From assembly GCA_017744605.1 (NCBI GenBank), contig JAGIAZ010000008.1, positions 138,517 to 202,516 on the forward strand: a stretch of DNA of 64,000 nucleotides, read 5' to 3'. Position numbers and translations under genes: made by a program. Shown one piece after another: positions 16,449 to 28,729 of this stretch (within the stretch, counting starts at the first letter, position 1; each line of letters starts with the position of its first letter). Below the pieces are notes generated by a model that saw nothing but the letters and a program-made list of their open reading frames with translations, had not been told where the DNA came from and searched no databases. This stretch comes from Sphingobium sp. Its GTDB lineage: Bacteria; Pseudomonadota; Alphaproteobacteria; Sphingomonadales; Sphingomonadaceae.

Positions 16449-16811
16449 TCAGGCCGCGGGGAGCGCCGCCTTGGCCTGGGCGATGATGCCGCTGAAAATC
16501 TCGCTTTCGTTCATCGCGAGGTCGGCGAGCACCTTGCGGTCGAGCTCGATGCCGGCCAGCTTGATGCCATGCATGAACACGCCATAGGTCAGGCCTTCGG
16601 CGCGGACGGCGGCGTTGATGCGCTGGATCCAGAGGCCACGGAAGCTGCGCTTCTTAACCTTGCGATCGCGATAGGCGTACTGGCCGGCCTTTTCGACGGC
16701 CTGACGCGCGATGCGGATCGTGTTCTTGCGACGGCCATAATAGCCCTTCGCCTGTTCCAGGATGTTCTTGTGCTTGGCGCGGGTGGTTACACCCCTCTTG
16801 ACGCGTGCCAT
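16449..16811 (-). CDS. rplT: 50S ribosomal protein L20
   Basis: 120 aa. Begins [26 protein letters not shown], the invariant L20 N-terminus, with '[21 protein letters not shown]' and '[24 protein letters not shown]' as in all bacterial L20. It is an early-assembly protein of the large subunit and in other bacteria represses its own operon. AAGGAG lies 9 nt before ATG 16811. Downstream of rpmI by 13 bp; infC, often upstream in other bacteria, is not present here. Confidence 0.98.
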   Translation of the reverse strand: MARVKRGVTTRAKHKNILEQAKGYYGRRKNTIRIARQAVEKAGQYAYRDRKVKKRSFRGLWIQRINAAVRAEGLTYGVFMHGIKLAGIELDRKVLADLAMNESEIFSGIIAQAKAALPAA

Positions 16812-16824
16812 GTGACCCTACTCC

Positions 16825-17028
16825 TTACTTCAGGCCATAGGGCGCCCAGAGGCGCACATGGGCAACGTCGGCGTCCGAAAGCACTTCGGTGCCACGGTTC
16901 TGGCGAATATACTTGGCGTTGTGGCTGATCAGGCGGTGACGCTTGCCGGCGACGCCGTGCTTGACCTTGCCGGTGGCGGTGAACTTGAAGCGCTTCTTCA
17001 CACCGCTCTTGGTCTTGAGCTTGGGCAT
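16825..17028 (-). CDS. rpmI: 50S ribosomal protein L35
   Basis: 67 aa. [31 protein letters not shown] and '[18 protein letters not shown]' are diagnostic of L35. The ATG at 17028 has AAGGAGACGAAA immediately upstream, so the longer in-frame extension to 17133 is rejected. It forms the usual rpmI-rplT operon. Confidence 0.98.
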   Translation of the reverse strand: MPKLKTKSGVKKRFKFTATGKVKHGVAGKRHRLISHNAKYIRQNRGTEVLSDADVAHVRLWAPYGLK

Positions 17029-17336
17029 TTTCGTCTCCTTGTCTTTGGCGCGCATCCTCGCGAAGAGGAGCGCAGACGTTTGCGGACGAACACGGCAGCC
17101 CTTACTGGCCGGCCCGTCCCATTGCGTTTCCATGGGTCATGGAAGGGCGCGCGTATAGGCACGGGATCGTCTGAAAGCAAGCCGATTCGCAGCGTTCATG
17201 CCGATCCATGCGGGAACTCGCACCTCGAATATGCTATGATCGGTTGACGGGAGTCAAAGACGGGACGCCGAGTCCTGCGATGATGGACGTGTGGCTGGAG
17301 AAGCGCACCGGCCGGCTCAACCCCAGGAGGCTGCTC
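17029..17336. other. Divergent promoter region of rpmI and the stress-protein gene
   Basis: These 308 bp hold the leader of rpmI-rplT to the left and the promoter of the universal stress protein to the right. No gene, clear operator or confident -35/-10 pair is seen. Confidence 0.4.
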
Positions 17337-18134
17337 ATGAAGACGGTCATGGTACTCATCCACAACGACGCAGGGCAGGAAGCCCGGCTGCAATGCGCGC
17401 TCGATGTCGTGCGCGCGGTCGAAGGGCATCTGGTCTGCCTCGATATCGTGCAACTGCCGGTGGTCGCCGATGGCTTCGGTGTCGGTACGGCGTCCGCGAT
17501 GCTCATCGTCGACGAGCGTGAACGCGAGGATCAGAATGTCGAAGCCCTCACGCCGCGCCTCGCGGGCGAGGGCATCAGCTATGAATGGTCGCGCGTTCAC
17601 ACCAATAGCGACATCGCGATCACCGAGGCAGCGCGGCTGGTCGATCTGCTTGTCGTCGGCCGCCGCGGCATAGGCGACTTTGCCGAATCGGGCGACATGG
17701 CCGCCCGCCTTGCCGAACTCAGCTCCGCGCCTGTGCTGCTCGTGCCGACCGAGCAGAAATCGCTCGACCTGGGCGGGAAGGCTCTGGTCACCTGGGACGG
17801 ATCGAGCGCCAATGATGCGGCGATCCGCGCGGCCGCGCCGCTGCTGAGGCTGGCGAGCGAGGTCGAGGTGCTGACGGTGGGCGACACCGGCAATGACGCC
17901 GATCCGGCGGAAGCGGCGGTTTATCTTGCGCATTATGGCTGCCGCGTGACGGCGCGGCGCGAGCCCAAGACCGGCGACGTGCCGGCGCAATTGCTCGACG
18001 CCATGCATCGCTCCGGTGCAGCATGGTGTGTCATGGGCAGCTACGGCCACAGCCGGTTGCGCGAGTTCCTGTTCGGCGGCGCGAGTCGGGCGCTGTTCGC
18101 CAAGGCGCCGATCCCGCTTTTCGTCTCCCATTGA
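17337..18134 (+). CDS. Universal stress protein (two UspA domains)
   Basis: 265 aa. N-terminal UspA-like half (about 1-140, 'MKTVMVLIHNDAGQEARLQCALDVV' to 'VLLVPTEQ') and a second half ending in the conserved 'VMGSYGHSRLREFLFGGASRALFAKAPIPLFVSH', which includes the G-x2-G-x9-G(S/T)-type nucleotide loop. Tandem Usp proteins of this type are cytoplasmic stress-response factors of uncertain mechanism. ATG 17337 follows CAGGAGG, which rules out the longer frame starting at 17208. Confidence 0.9.
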   Translation: MKTVMVLIHNDAGQEARLQCALDVVRAVEGHLVCLDIVQLPVVADGFGVGTASAMLIVDEREREDQNVEALTPRLAGEGISYEWSRVHTNSDIAITEAARLVDLLVVGRRGIGDFAESGDMAARLAELSSAPVLLVPTEQKSLDLGGKALVTWDGSSANDAAIRAAAPLLRLASEVEVLTVGDTGNDADPAEAAVYLAHYGCRVTARREPKTGDVPAQLLDAMHRSGAAWCVMGSYGHSRLREFLFGGASRALFAKAPIPLFVSH

Positions 18135-18205
18135 GGGAATGGCATTGGCAGCGCGACAGGCGGCTCTATATCGGCGGCGAAACCGAAACAGAGGGACGCT
18201 GCCAT

Positions 18206-18775
18206 ATGACGAATCGCACAACAGACACCGGCTTGCACAATGTCTTCCTGCATCGCTGGTCGCCGCGTGCGTTCGACGGATCGGACATGCCGGACGCGGA
18301 CCTCGCGACGATCCTCGACGCGGCGCGCTGGGCACCCTCGGCGATGAACTACCAGCCCTGGCGCTTTCTCTATGCGAAGCGCGGCGACGAGAATTGGGCG
18401 CGCTTCCTTTCCTTCCTGCTGCCGGGCAATTCGGTCTGGGCCGTGAATGCCTCCGTCCTGCTCTATGTCATCTCCGAGACGGTGATGGGCGAACGCCCGA
18501 GCCGGACGCACAGCTTCGATGCCGGCGCGGCCTGGGGCATGCTGGCGATCCAGGCATCGATGCTGGGCTATCACAGCCACGGCATGGCCGGCGTCGACTT
18601 CGCCAAGGTCGCCGAAGAGCTGGGCGTGCCGGAGAACTTCAAGGTCGAAGCGGCGATCGCGATCGGCCGCATGGGCGATCCGTCGACATTGTCGGAGGCG
18701 CTTCAGGCGCGCGAAATCCCCAGCACGCGCAAGCCGCGCGCGGAAATCGCCTATCCCGGCAACTTCAGGAGCTGA
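18206..18775 (+). CDS. Nitroreductase family protein
   Basis: 189 aa. 'RWSPRAFDGSDMPDADLATILDAARWAPSAMNYQPWRFLYAKRGD' is the classic FMN-binding N-terminus (RxSxRxF...APSxxNxQPW), and 'AWGMLAIQASMLGYHSHGMAGVD' with 'AIAIGRMGDP' completes the fold. These flavoenzymes use NAD(P)H to reduce nitro groups, quinones or similar; the physiological substrate is unknown. GAGGGA precedes ATG 18206. It converges on glnD with 3 bp between stops. Confidence 0.92.
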   Translation: MTNRTTDTGLHNVFLHRWSPRAFDGSDMPDADLATILDAARWAPSAMNYQPWRFLYAKRGDENWARFLSFLLPGNSVWAVNASVLLYVISETVMGERPSRTHSFDAGAAWGMLAIQASMLGYHSHGMAGVDFAKVAEELGVPENFKVEAAIAIGRMGDPSTLSEALQAREIPSTRKPRAEIAYPGNFRS

Positions 18776-18778
18776 TTT

Positions 18779-21547
18779 TCAGACAAATTCCGGCGCCGTG
18801 AACAGTTCGGTCGCCTGGTTGCTCGCCGCCTCGATGAGCCGGCGCTCGATCGTGGCGATGCGCGTCTTGCTCTCGATCTTGTCGCCGAGGAGGTCGGTCA
18901 CATAGAAGGTGTCGACAGCCCGTTCGCCATAGGTCGCGATGTGGGCGCTGTGCACCACCAGCTTGCACTGGAACAGGGCGTAGGCGAGGCTGGCGAGCAG
19001 GGCCGGCCGGTCGCGCGCCGTGATCTCGATGACGGTGAAGCGGTTCGATGCCTTGTTGTCGATGATGGCCTGCGAGGCCACGTCGAAGGCTTCGGCGCGC
19101 GTGCGCGGCAGCGGCTTCTTGTCGAGGCCCTTCATGAGTTGCTGGCGATTGTTGAGCGCGTTGCGGATGAACGTCTCGATGCGCTCGATCTGCCCCGGTT
19201 CGTCGAAGCGCCGGCCCAACGGATCCTGCACGAGGAAATTGTCGAGCGCCGTGCCGTCGCGCAGCGTGTGGATGCGCGCGTCGATGATATTGCCTCCGGC
19301 GAGGTGGATGGCGCCGGCGATGCGGTAGAAGAGGCCGGGATGGTCCGCCGCATAGACGGTCACCAGCGTCGCGCCACGGCCGGGATAGGGTTTGGCGGTG
19401 ATCGAGAGTTCGGATGTGCCGGCGTCGAGCAGGTGGCGCGCATTGTCCTCGAGCACGTCCTCCGGCTCGGCGATCCAATAGGATTGCGGGAAGCGCTGGA
19501 CGAGGCTCTCAAAGGCTTCGCCGTCGACGCCCAGCGCAGCACTCAGCGCAAGGCGCTTTTCCTCGATCCGTTCCTGCCGGCCGCGCTGCTTGTGCCCGGG
19601 GCGGATCAGCTCGTCGGCGGCATCGTATAGGTCGGTGAGCAGTTGCCGCTTCCAGCCGTTCCAAACGCCGGGACCGACGGCGCGGATGTCGACGACGGTC
19701 AGCAGAAGCAGCAGGCGCAAGCGCTCGGGGCTTTGCACGATCTCGCAGAAGTCGAGGATGGTCTTGTAGTCGGACAGGTCGCGCTTGAAAGCCGTTGCGG
19801 ACATCAGCAGGTGCCAGCGCACCAGCCATGATACCGTTTCTGTCTCCGCCGGCGTGAGGCCGAGGCGCGGGCCGAGCTTCATCGCGATTTCGGCGCCCAG
19901 GATCGAATGATCGCCGCCGCGTCCCTTGGCGATGTCGTGCAGCATCACGGCGAGATAGAGCACCCGCCGCGAATTGATCTTGTGGATGATGCCGGTGCCG
20001 ACCGGGTGATCGTCCCGGAAGTCGCCCTTCTCGATCTGCGAGAGCAGGCCGATCGCACGGATGGTATGCTCGTCGACGGTATAATGGTGGTACATGTCGA
20101 ACTGCATCTGCGCGACGACACGGCCGAAATCGGGAATGAAACGGCCGAACACGCCGGCCTCGTTCATCCACCGCAAAACGGTCTGCGGATCGCGCGGCGA
20201 GGTCAGCACCTCCATGAAAAGAGCATTGGCGCGTGGATCGTTGCGGACCTTTGCCGTGATCAGGACCGCGTCGCGATTGAGGGCGCGCATCGCATTGGGG
20301 TGGATCTCGAGCTCATTCTTGTCCGCGAGCGCGAAGATCTCGATCATGCGCACGGGATCTTCGCGCAGGAAATCGTCCTTGGGGAGCGCGATACGGCCGC
20401 GATCCAGCACGAAACCATCGAGCTTGCGCGGTTTGGCGAAGAAGCTTGGCACATAGCGCCGTCCGTGCTTGGCCAGCCGGTCGTCGAGATGGGCGAGGAA
20501 GACGCCGGTCAGGTCGCCCACCGTCTTCGCCGTCAGGAAGTAGAAGTGCATGAAGCGTTCGACGGGCGAGCGTTTGCGACGCTCGGTAAAGCCCATGCGC
20601 TTGGCGACTTCGATTTGCAGGTCGAAGGTCAGGCGGTCTTCCGCGCGCTTGGCGACATTGTGCATGTGACAGCGCACGGCCCAGAGGAAATTCTCTGCGC
20701 GCTGGAACTGGTTGAGTTCGGCCTTGGTGAGCAGGCCGACACCGACAAGGTCCGCAACGGAGGTCACCTTGTTGAGATACTTGCCGATCCAGAACAGCGT
20801 GTGGAGGTCGCGCAGGCCGCCCTTGCCCTCCTTCACATTGGGTTCGACGACATAGCGGCTGTCGCCCATCAGCTTGTGCCGCGCCTCGCGCTCGGCCAGC
20901 TTCTCGGTGACGAAGATGCGTCCGGTGTCTCGCATCACCTGATCGAGGAAGCGCTTGCGGGATTCCTCGAACGTGTCGCGGTCGCCCCAGATGAAGCGGC
21001 ATTCGAGCAAGGCGGTGCGGATGGTCAGGTCCGATTTCGCCATACGGATGGTCTCGTCGATCGACCTGCTCGAATGCCCGATCTTGAGTCCCAGGTCCCA
21101 AAGCACATAGAGCATGCTCTCGATGACCTGCTCGGTCCAGGCGGTCGGCTTGTAGGGCGTGATGAACCCGATATCGACGTCGCTATACGGCGCCATCTCG
21201 CCGCGGCCATAGCCGCCAACCGCCACGATGCAGAGTCGCTCTGCGGATGTCGGATTGTTGATCGGGTGGATGTGGCCGATGATCGCGTCATGGAGGATGC
21301 GGATCAGCTGGTCCATCAGGAACGCCTGCGCCGTCACCGCTTCGCGGCCATTGGTCGGGTGCTTGTCCAGGCGCCGGTTCGCTTCCACCCGGCCGTCTGC
21401 CAGTGCGGCGCGCAATGCCGCCACGATCGCCGCGCGCTTGGCCGGCGCATCGCGCAGCGGGGCGAGCGTTTCGGCCAGCGCATCGGCGGTCTTGCGCCGG
21501 TCGATGATGGCGCGCCGATTGGGCAGCGAATCGAAGATGCCGATCAT
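18779..21547 (-). CDS. glnD: [Protein-PII] uridylyltransferase / uridylyl-removing enzyme
   Basis: 922 aa, normal GlnD length. Nucleotidyltransferase domain at about 75-250 with 'GGYGRGEMAPYSDVDIGF'; GlnD PII-UTase region; HD domain at about 470-600 with 'VMLHDIAKGRGGDHS' and 'TVDEHTIRAIGLL'; two ACT domains at the C-terminus (about 735-815 'TLVTVYAADHPGLFYRIAGAI' and 845-920 'VIEITARDRPALLASLAYAL'). It senses glutamine and modifies PII proteins to set nitrogen assimilation. Start ATG 21547; no strong ribosome site is visible. It is 25 bp after mutS. Confidence 0.97.
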   Translation of the reverse strand: MIGIFDSLPNRRAIIDRRKTADALAETLAPLRDAPAKRAAIVAALRAALADGRVEANRRLDKHPTNGREAVTAQAFLMDQLIRILHDAIIGHIHPINNPTSAERLCIVAVGGYGRGEMAPYSDVDIGFITPYKPTAWTEQVIESMLYVLWDLGLKIGHSSRSIDETIRMAKSDLTIRTALLECRFIWGDRDTFEESRKRFLDQVMRDTGRIFVTEKLAEREARHKLMGDSRYVVEPNVKEGKGGLRDLHTLFWIGKYLNKVTSVADLVGVGLLTKAELNQFQRAENFLWAVRCHMHNVAKRAEDRLTFDLQIEVAKRMGFTERRKRSPVERFMHFYFLTAKTVGDLTGVFLAHLDDRLAKHGRRYVPSFFAKPRKLDGFVLDRGRIALPKDDFLREDPVRMIEIFALADKNELEIHPNAMRALNRDAVLITAKVRNDPRANALFMEVLTSPRDPQTVLRWMNEAGVFGRFIPDFGRVVAQMQFDMYHHYTVDEHTIRAIGLLSQIEKGDFRDDHPVGTGIIHKINSRRVLYLAVMLHDIAKGRGGDHSILGAEIAMKLGPRLGLTPAETETVSWLVRWHLLMSATAFKRDLSDYKTILDFCEIVQSPERLRLLLLLTVVDIRAVGPGVWNGWKRQLLTDLYDAADELIRPGHKQRGRQERIEEKRLALSAALGVDGEAFESLVQRFPQSYWIAEPEDVLEDNARHLLDAGTSELSITAKPYPGRGATLVTVYAADHPGLFYRIAGAIHLAGGNIIDARIHTLRDGTALDNFLVQDPLGRRFDEPGQIERIETFIRNALNNRQQLMKGLDKKPLPRTRAEAFDVASQAIIDNKASNRFTVIEITARDRPALLASLAYALFQCKLVVHSAHIATYGERAVDTFYVTDLLGDKIESKTRIATIERRLIEAASNQATELFTAPEFV

Positions 21548-21572
21548 GAGTCGGATATAGGCGGTGAAGATG

Positions 21573-24206
<2,634 letters not shown>

Positions 24207-24331
24207 CCCGATTCGTTAGCAGGGCATTGCGGTTCGCGAAAGGCGCGCCCTGTGCAACCTTGCTGCCAGCCCCCTTGTGAAGCGCACCGTCTTCCCGCTA
24301 GGCAGGTCGAAGTCCAAGAGAGGCCAGAGGC

Positions 24332-26593
24332 ATGTCCGACAAGGCGAATATAGAATTTTCCGAGCGCGAGGCGCTCCTGTTTCACTCGGCCGGCCGGCCG
24401 GGCAAGATCGAGATCGTGCCGTCCAAGCCGATGGCGACGCAGCGCGACCTCGCACTCGCTTATTCGCCTGGGGTCGCCGTGCCGGTCGAGGCGATCGCGG
24501 AGGATCCCGCCACCGCTTATGACTATACCGCCAAGGGCAATCTGGTCGCCGTCATCTCGAACGGCACCGCGATCCTGGGCATGGGCAATCTCGGTGCGCT
24601 GGCGTCCAAGCCGGTGATGGAAGGCAAGGCCGTGCTCTTCAAGCGCTTCGCCGACGTCGATGCCATCGATCTTGAGCTCGCGACCGAAGATCCCGAGGCG
24701 TTCATCAACGCCGTTGCCCTGCTCGAACCCAGCTTCGGCGGCATCAACCTTGAGGACATCAAGGCGCCGGAATGCTTCATCATCGAGCAGGCACTGCGCG
24801 AACGCATGAAGATACCGGTCATGCACGATGACCAGCATGGCACCGCGATCATCTGCGCGGCGGGCCTCATCAATGCCTGTCACCTCACCGGCCGCGACAT
24901 TCGCACGGTGAAGATCGTCGTCAATGGCGCGGGCGCGGCGGCGATCGCCTGCACCGAACTCATCAAGGCGATGGGCGTGCCGCACAACAATGTCATCATG
25001 TGCGATCGCTCGGGCGTCATCTATCAGGGCCGCACCGAGCAGATGGATCAGTGGAAGTCCGCGCACGCCGCGAAGACGGAAGCGCGCACGCTCGGCGAGG
25101 CGCTGGTCGATGCGGACATCTTCCTCGGCCTTTCCGCCAAGGACGCGCTGCGGCCCGAGATGGTCGAGAAGATGGGCGAGCGCCCGATCATCTTCGCCAT
25201 GGCCAACCCTGATCCCGAGATCCTGCCGCCGGTCGCCAAGGCCGTGAAGCCGGACGCCATCGTCGCGACGGGACGTTCGGACTATCCGAACCAGGTCAAC
25301 AACGTCCTCGGCTTTCCCTTCATTTTCCGCGGCGCGCTCGACGTGCGGGCGACAGCGATCAACGAGGCGATGAAGATCGCCGCCGCCCAGGCCATTGCCG
25401 AGCTTGCCCGCGAGCAGGTGCCGGAGGAAGTGGCGCGCGCTTACGGCAAAACGCACAGCTTCGGCGAGGACTACATCATCCCCGCGCCCTTCGATCCGCG
25501 CCTGATGGAAGTGGTGCCCGCGGCCGTCGCAAAGGCAGCCATGGAGTCCGGCGTCGCGCAAAAGCCGATCGAGGACATGGCGGCCTATCGCGAGTCCCTG
25601 CGCGCCCGCCTCAATCCGACCACGTCGGTGCTGACGCTCGCTTATGAAGGCGCCAAGGCTGCCCCCAAGCGCGTCGTCTTCGCGGAGGGCGAGGAAGAAG
25701 TGGTGCTGCGCGCCGCCATCCAGTTCCGCGACGGCGGTTACGGCATCCCCGTGCTGGTCGGCCGCGAGGGTGTCCATGATCGTCTGCGCGAGATGGGCGT
25801 CAAGGATCCCGAGAGCTTCGAGGTGCATAACAGCGTCAATTCGCCGCTCGTGTCCAAGATGGTCGATCTGCTCTACGAGCGTCTGCAGCGCCGCGGATAT
25901 CTGCGGCGCGAATGCGAGCGCATGGTCAATCGCGACCGCAATATCTTCGGCGCGCTGCTGCTCAAGCTGGGTGAGGGCGATGCGATGATCACCGGCGTCA
26001 CGCGCACCTATGCGCAGTCGATGCGCGAGCTCCGCCGCGTCATCGACCCGGCAGAAGGTCGCACGCCTTTTGGCATCCATGTCCTGGTCGGCCAGAGCCA
26101 CACTGTCTTCATGGCGGACACGACCGTGACCGAGCGGCCGAACGCTGAAGAGTTGGCGCATATCGCCATGGAGACCGCTGCCGTCGCTCGCCGCATGGGC
26201 CACGAGCCACGCGTCGCTTTTCTCTCTTATTCGACTTTCGGCAATCCCTCCGGCAACTGGCTCGAAGGCATACGCGAGGCCGTGCACATCCTCGACGAGG
26301 CCGGCGTGGATTTCGAATATGAGGGCGAGATGGCGCCGGACGTGGCGCTCAATGCCGCAGTCATGAAGAATTATCCGTTCTGCCGTCTTTCGGGGCCGGC
26401 GAACGTCCTCATCATGCCCGGCCTGCAGTCGGCCAATCTCTCGGCCAAGCTGCTCCGTGAACTGGGCGGCGACAGCATCATCGGTCCCATGCTGATCGGC
26501 ATGGAGCGCCCGGTGCAGATTGCGACGATGGCGACGACCGCTTCGGAACTGGTGACGCTGGCTGTGCTCGCGGCGGGTGGCATGGCGGGCTAG
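24332..26593 (+). CDS. maeB: NADP-dependent malic enzyme with PTA-like C-terminal domain
   Basis: 753 aa. N-terminal malic enzyme part: 'LALAYSPGVAVPVEAIAEDP', 'TYDYTAKGNLVAVISNGTAILGMGNLGALASKPVMEGKA' region, 'MHDDQHGTAIICAAGLINA' (metal/malate site) and NAD(P) fold 'VNGAGAAAIACTELI'. From about residue 430 a phosphotransacetylase-like domain follows ('RVVFAEGEEEVVLRAAIQFRDGG', 'FLSYSTFGNPSG'), which in this family is regulatory (acetyl-CoA sensing) and catalytically inactive. It decarboxylates malate to pyruvate, supplying NADPH. Start ATG 24332 with GAGAGGCCAGAGG upstream. Confidence 0.95.
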   Translation: MSDKANIEFSEREALLFHSAGRPGKIEIVPSKPMATQRDLALAYSPGVAVPVEAIAEDPATAYDYTAKGNLVAVISNGTAILGMGNLGALASKPVMEGKAVLFKRFADVDAIDLELATEDPEAFINAVALLEPSFGGINLEDIKAPECFIIEQALRERMKIPVMHDDQHGTAIICAAGLINACHLTGRDIRTVKIVVNGAGAAAIACTELIKAMGVPHNNVIMCDRSGVIYQGRTEQMDQWKSAHAAKTEARTLGEALVDADIFLGLSAKDALRPEMVEKMGERPIIFAMANPDPEILPPVAKAVKPDAIVATGRSDYPNQVNNVLGFPFIFRGALDVRATAINEAMKIAAAQAIAELAREQVPEEVARAYGKTHSFGEDYIIPAPFDPRLMEVVPAAVAKAAMESGVAQKPIEDMAAYRESLRARLNPTTSVLTLAYEGAKAAPKRVVFAEGEEEVVLRAAIQFRDGGYGIPVLVGREGVHDRLREMGVKDPESFEVHNSVNSPLVSKMVDLLYERLQRRGYLRRECERMVNRDRNIFGALLLKLGEGDAMITGVTRTYAQSMRELRRVIDPAEGRTPFGIHVLVGQSHTVFMADTTVTERPNAEELAHIAMETAAVARRMGHEPRVAFLSYSTFGNPSGNWLEGIREAVHILDEAGVDFEYEGEMAPDVALNAAVMKNYPFCRLSGPANVLIMPGLQSANLSAKLLRELGGDSIIGPMLIGMERPVQIATMATTASELVTLAVLAAGGMAG

Positions 26594-26597
26594 GCCC

Positions 26598-26801
26598 ATG
26601 CGATCGACGTGGGACGCCGTCACCGTTCGCCTCTATCATCTCGACCACGAGATAGGGGGCAGCGGAGCGACCACGCTCTTTTATGGGCCGTTGGACGAGG
26701 CGCTGGCTCTGGCGGCGCAGCAGGAAGAGGCCGTGCAAGCCGGCCTCTTCATCGCCACCGACAATGATGTCGTTGCCTATCTTGATATGATCGACGAATA
26801 A
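26598..26801 (+). CDS. Small hypothetical protein (67 aa)
   Basis: Starts MRSTWDAVTVRLYHLDHEIGG 4 bp after the malic enzyme stop. 'LYHLDHEIGGSGATTLFYGPLDEALALAAQQEEAVQAGLFIATDNDVVAYLDMIDE' is an acidic, regular beta/alpha pattern consistent with a small folded protein. No family recognised. Probably co-transcribed with maeB. Confidence 0.55.
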   Translation: MRSTWDAVTVRLYHLDHEIGGSGATTLFYGPLDEALALAAQQEEAVQAGLFIATDNDVVAYLDMIDE

Positions 26802-26877
26802 GGCGCGTTCGTTCTTCGGAAGTCGACGACGAGGCCTGGCTGATCCGCATTATCGCGATCGGGCGTCGCGGGCAGGG

Positions 26878-27600
26878 CTATTTCCCGATCCTGAGCCGCT
26901 GTCCGCCGGTCTCGTCAACATATTCGCGATTATCCTCGCAGACATATTCCTGCAGCTTGTAGCCCTTCATGCGGCGGAAGGAGTAGCTGTATGTCCAAGG
27001 CTTTTCGAGAAAATCGTCCTCGACCGTGATCTGGTCCTGCAGGATATCGGGGGCGAGCAGGCGGATACGCTCCGTGATCTTCATCGCATCGGAATGCGGT
27101 GTCCAGCGGAACTGCACGTTGGTCTTGATGCCGACCGTTTCGATAACCAGCGTGTCGCCTTCCCAGCGGCCGACCGAGCGGCCGTAAAAGCTGGGATCGA
27201 CCTCATCCCATTTGGGCAGCTTCTCGTTCATGTAGACGCGGCGCACCTGGGTGAACGCTTCCTGGGTGATGTTGATCTGTTCCTTGCGCATGAAGACTTC
27301 CATGGGGAATATGCCCATCATCATGGCCGGCATGCCGTCGGGAATGCAGTGGACATAATTGTCGCCGGCCGGCTGGCCTTCCTCGATCCGCGCCGCCAGC
27401 AGCTTCTGCTTGGCCTGCCATTCGCCCTTATATTGCGGCTTGAGCGGCGGGTCCGGAATGCCGGAGGGCGCATAGCGTGGATCCGCCTTTTCGCCCGCGG
27501 GGGGATAACGTTCCCATGTGCCGTTGAAATTCGGCTCGGCCATGGCGGCCACAGCCGTGCCGGCGAGCAGGGCGCCGAGCAGCAATGCTTTTGCGGTCAT
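26878..27600 (-). CDS. Secreted hypothetical protein
   Basis: 240 aa with a clear Sec signal peptide (MTAKALLLGALLAGTAVAAMA, cleavage before EPNFNG). The mature part starts 'NFNGTWERYPPAGE' and contains 'YVHCIPDGMPAMMMGIFPMEVF', 'SVGRWEGDTLVIETVGI' and 'ITERIRLLAPDILQDQITVEDD', a pattern I know from large groups of uncharacterised periplasmic proteins in sphingomonads and other soil bacteria that sit beside DUF6152 proteins. ATG 27600 has GGGGAGGAC upstream. It lies 19 bp after the DUF6152 gene, as one operon. Function unknown. Confidence 0.75.
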   Translation of the reverse strand: MTAKALLLGALLAGTAVAAMAEPNFNGTWERYPPAGEKADPRYAPSGIPDPPLKPQYKGEWQAKQKLLAARIEEGQPAGDNYVHCIPDGMPAMMMGIFPMEVFMRKEQINITQEAFTQVRRVYMNEKLPKWDEVDPSFYGRSVGRWEGDTLVIETVGIKTNVQFRWTPHSDAMKITERIRLLAPDILQDQITVEDDFLEKPWTYSYSFRRMKGYKLQEYVCEDNREYVDETGGQRLRIGK

Positions 27601-27619
27601 CGTCAGTCCTCCCCACTTG

Positions 27620-28033
27620 TCATGACGTGATCTTGTAGCGGTCGGCATTGGGCACGCCCGGCAGCATCTTCTTGCCGTTGGGGAGCGTGAGCACGAGGAC
27701 GAGCCCGCCGGCCTGTCCGTCCTTCAGCGGGGATACAATGACGGAGACGATGTCGCCCGGCTTCACGGTTCGCGATGACCAGCCGCCGCGGCTCATCATG
27801 TTGGGGCTCGTCATCTCCAGCGTGTAATGCTTGGTCTTGCCGGGGCCGTCCTCGGCATCGACATCAAGGTAGACGTGCGGATTTGTCCATTGGAATCCCG
27901 TGACGCTGCCATGGATCGTGATCGACCGCGTGTTGTCGAACATCGCAAAGCTATGATGCGCACCGGCGGATGCCGTCGACATCGCGGCGGCACAGGATAG
28001 CAATGCAAGGCTCAGCCTGCGCTCATATTTCAT
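27620..28033 (-). CDS. DUF6152-type secreted protein
   Basis: 137 aa. Signal peptide (MKYERRLSLALLSCAAAMSTASA) then 'GAHHSFAMFDNTRSITIHGSVTGFQWTNPHVYLDVDAED', the hallmark AHHSFAMFD...W.NPH pattern of DUF6152. The histidines suggest metal binding but this has not been shown. ATG 28033 follows GGAGGGGAAGCGG. First gene of a two-gene unit with the secreted protein downstream. Confidence 0.85.
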   Translation of the reverse strand: MKYERRLSLALLSCAAAMSTASAGAHHSFAMFDNTRSITIHGSVTGFQWTNPHVYLDVDAEDGPGKTKHYTLEMTSPNMMSRGGWSSRTVKPGDIVSVIVSPLKDGQAGGLVLVLTLPNGKKMLPGVPNADRYKITS

Positions 28034-28127
28034 CCGCTTCCCCTCCAATGGATGCCTCGACGTTGCGGGCCCCTTATGTCGGATGCGAAGCTAGTCCCGT
28101 AAAGCGGCTCTCGGCAAGCAGCTTTGC

Positions 28128-28592
28128 TTATCGATCGATCCTGATCTCGATGATCTCGATCGCGTCGGGTTTGCCATTGTAAGGCACGCGCTCTTCGAGC
28201 TCGGCACGCATCATCGCGCGCGCCAGCGGTGCCGAGAAGGAAATGAGCCCTTCGGCGGGATTGGCCTCATCGTCGCCGACGATCGTCAACATGCGCTCCC
28301 TGCCGTCGAGGACAAAGGTGACGGTACAGCCGAACTCCACAGTCGCGCCGTCCGGCGCCGGGGCAAGCTGCGCCGTCGCCAGTCGTGTTCGCCAGTAGCG
28401 CAGTTCGCGCTTCGCGGCATCGAGCTCCGGTCCTTCGGGCAGGGTCGGAACCAGCGTTTCGAGCGCTGCGACCTTCTGCTGGATCAGGCTCAGGCCGTGC
28501 GCCGTGACGAGATTGGGGCCGGGCGGAATGGGGATCTCGAACTTGGGCTCGAGATGCTCCTCGTCACTCTCCCGTCGAAAGGCGACACTCAT
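28128..28592 (-). CDS. GreA/GreB-family transcription factor
   Basis: 154 aa. A helical N-terminal region (about 30-80, 'LSLIQQKVAALETLVPTLPEGPELDAAKRELRYWRTRL') and a C-terminal FKBP-like Gre domain ('VEFGCTVTFVLDGRERMLTIVGDDEANPAEGLISFSAPLARAMM'). Gre factors enter the RNA polymerase secondary channel to rescue backtracked complexes. The N-terminal coiled coil is shorter and less acidic at its tip than in canonical GreA, so it could be a Rnk-like or specialised member. ATG 28592 has GAGGT 7 nt upstream. Confidence 0.8.
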   Translation of the reverse strand: MSVAFRRESDEEHLEPKFEIPIPPGPNLVTAHGLSLIQQKVAALETLVPTLPEGPELDAAKRELRYWRTRLATAQLAPAPDGATVEFGCTVTFVLDGRERMLTIVGDDEANPAEGLISFSAPLARAMMRAELEERVPYNGKPDAIEIIEIRIDR

Positions 28593-28729
28593 CAAAACAC
28601 CTCATCAATGGGCGGAGTACGGCTTGCATGGCTAGCTTGCATCGCCGCGCCGATCGGACGGCCAAGGAAAGGAGATCGCCACTCACCCCAATTCAGCCGT
28701 CAGGCGAGCGATTGGCGCCGGGATGGGTG

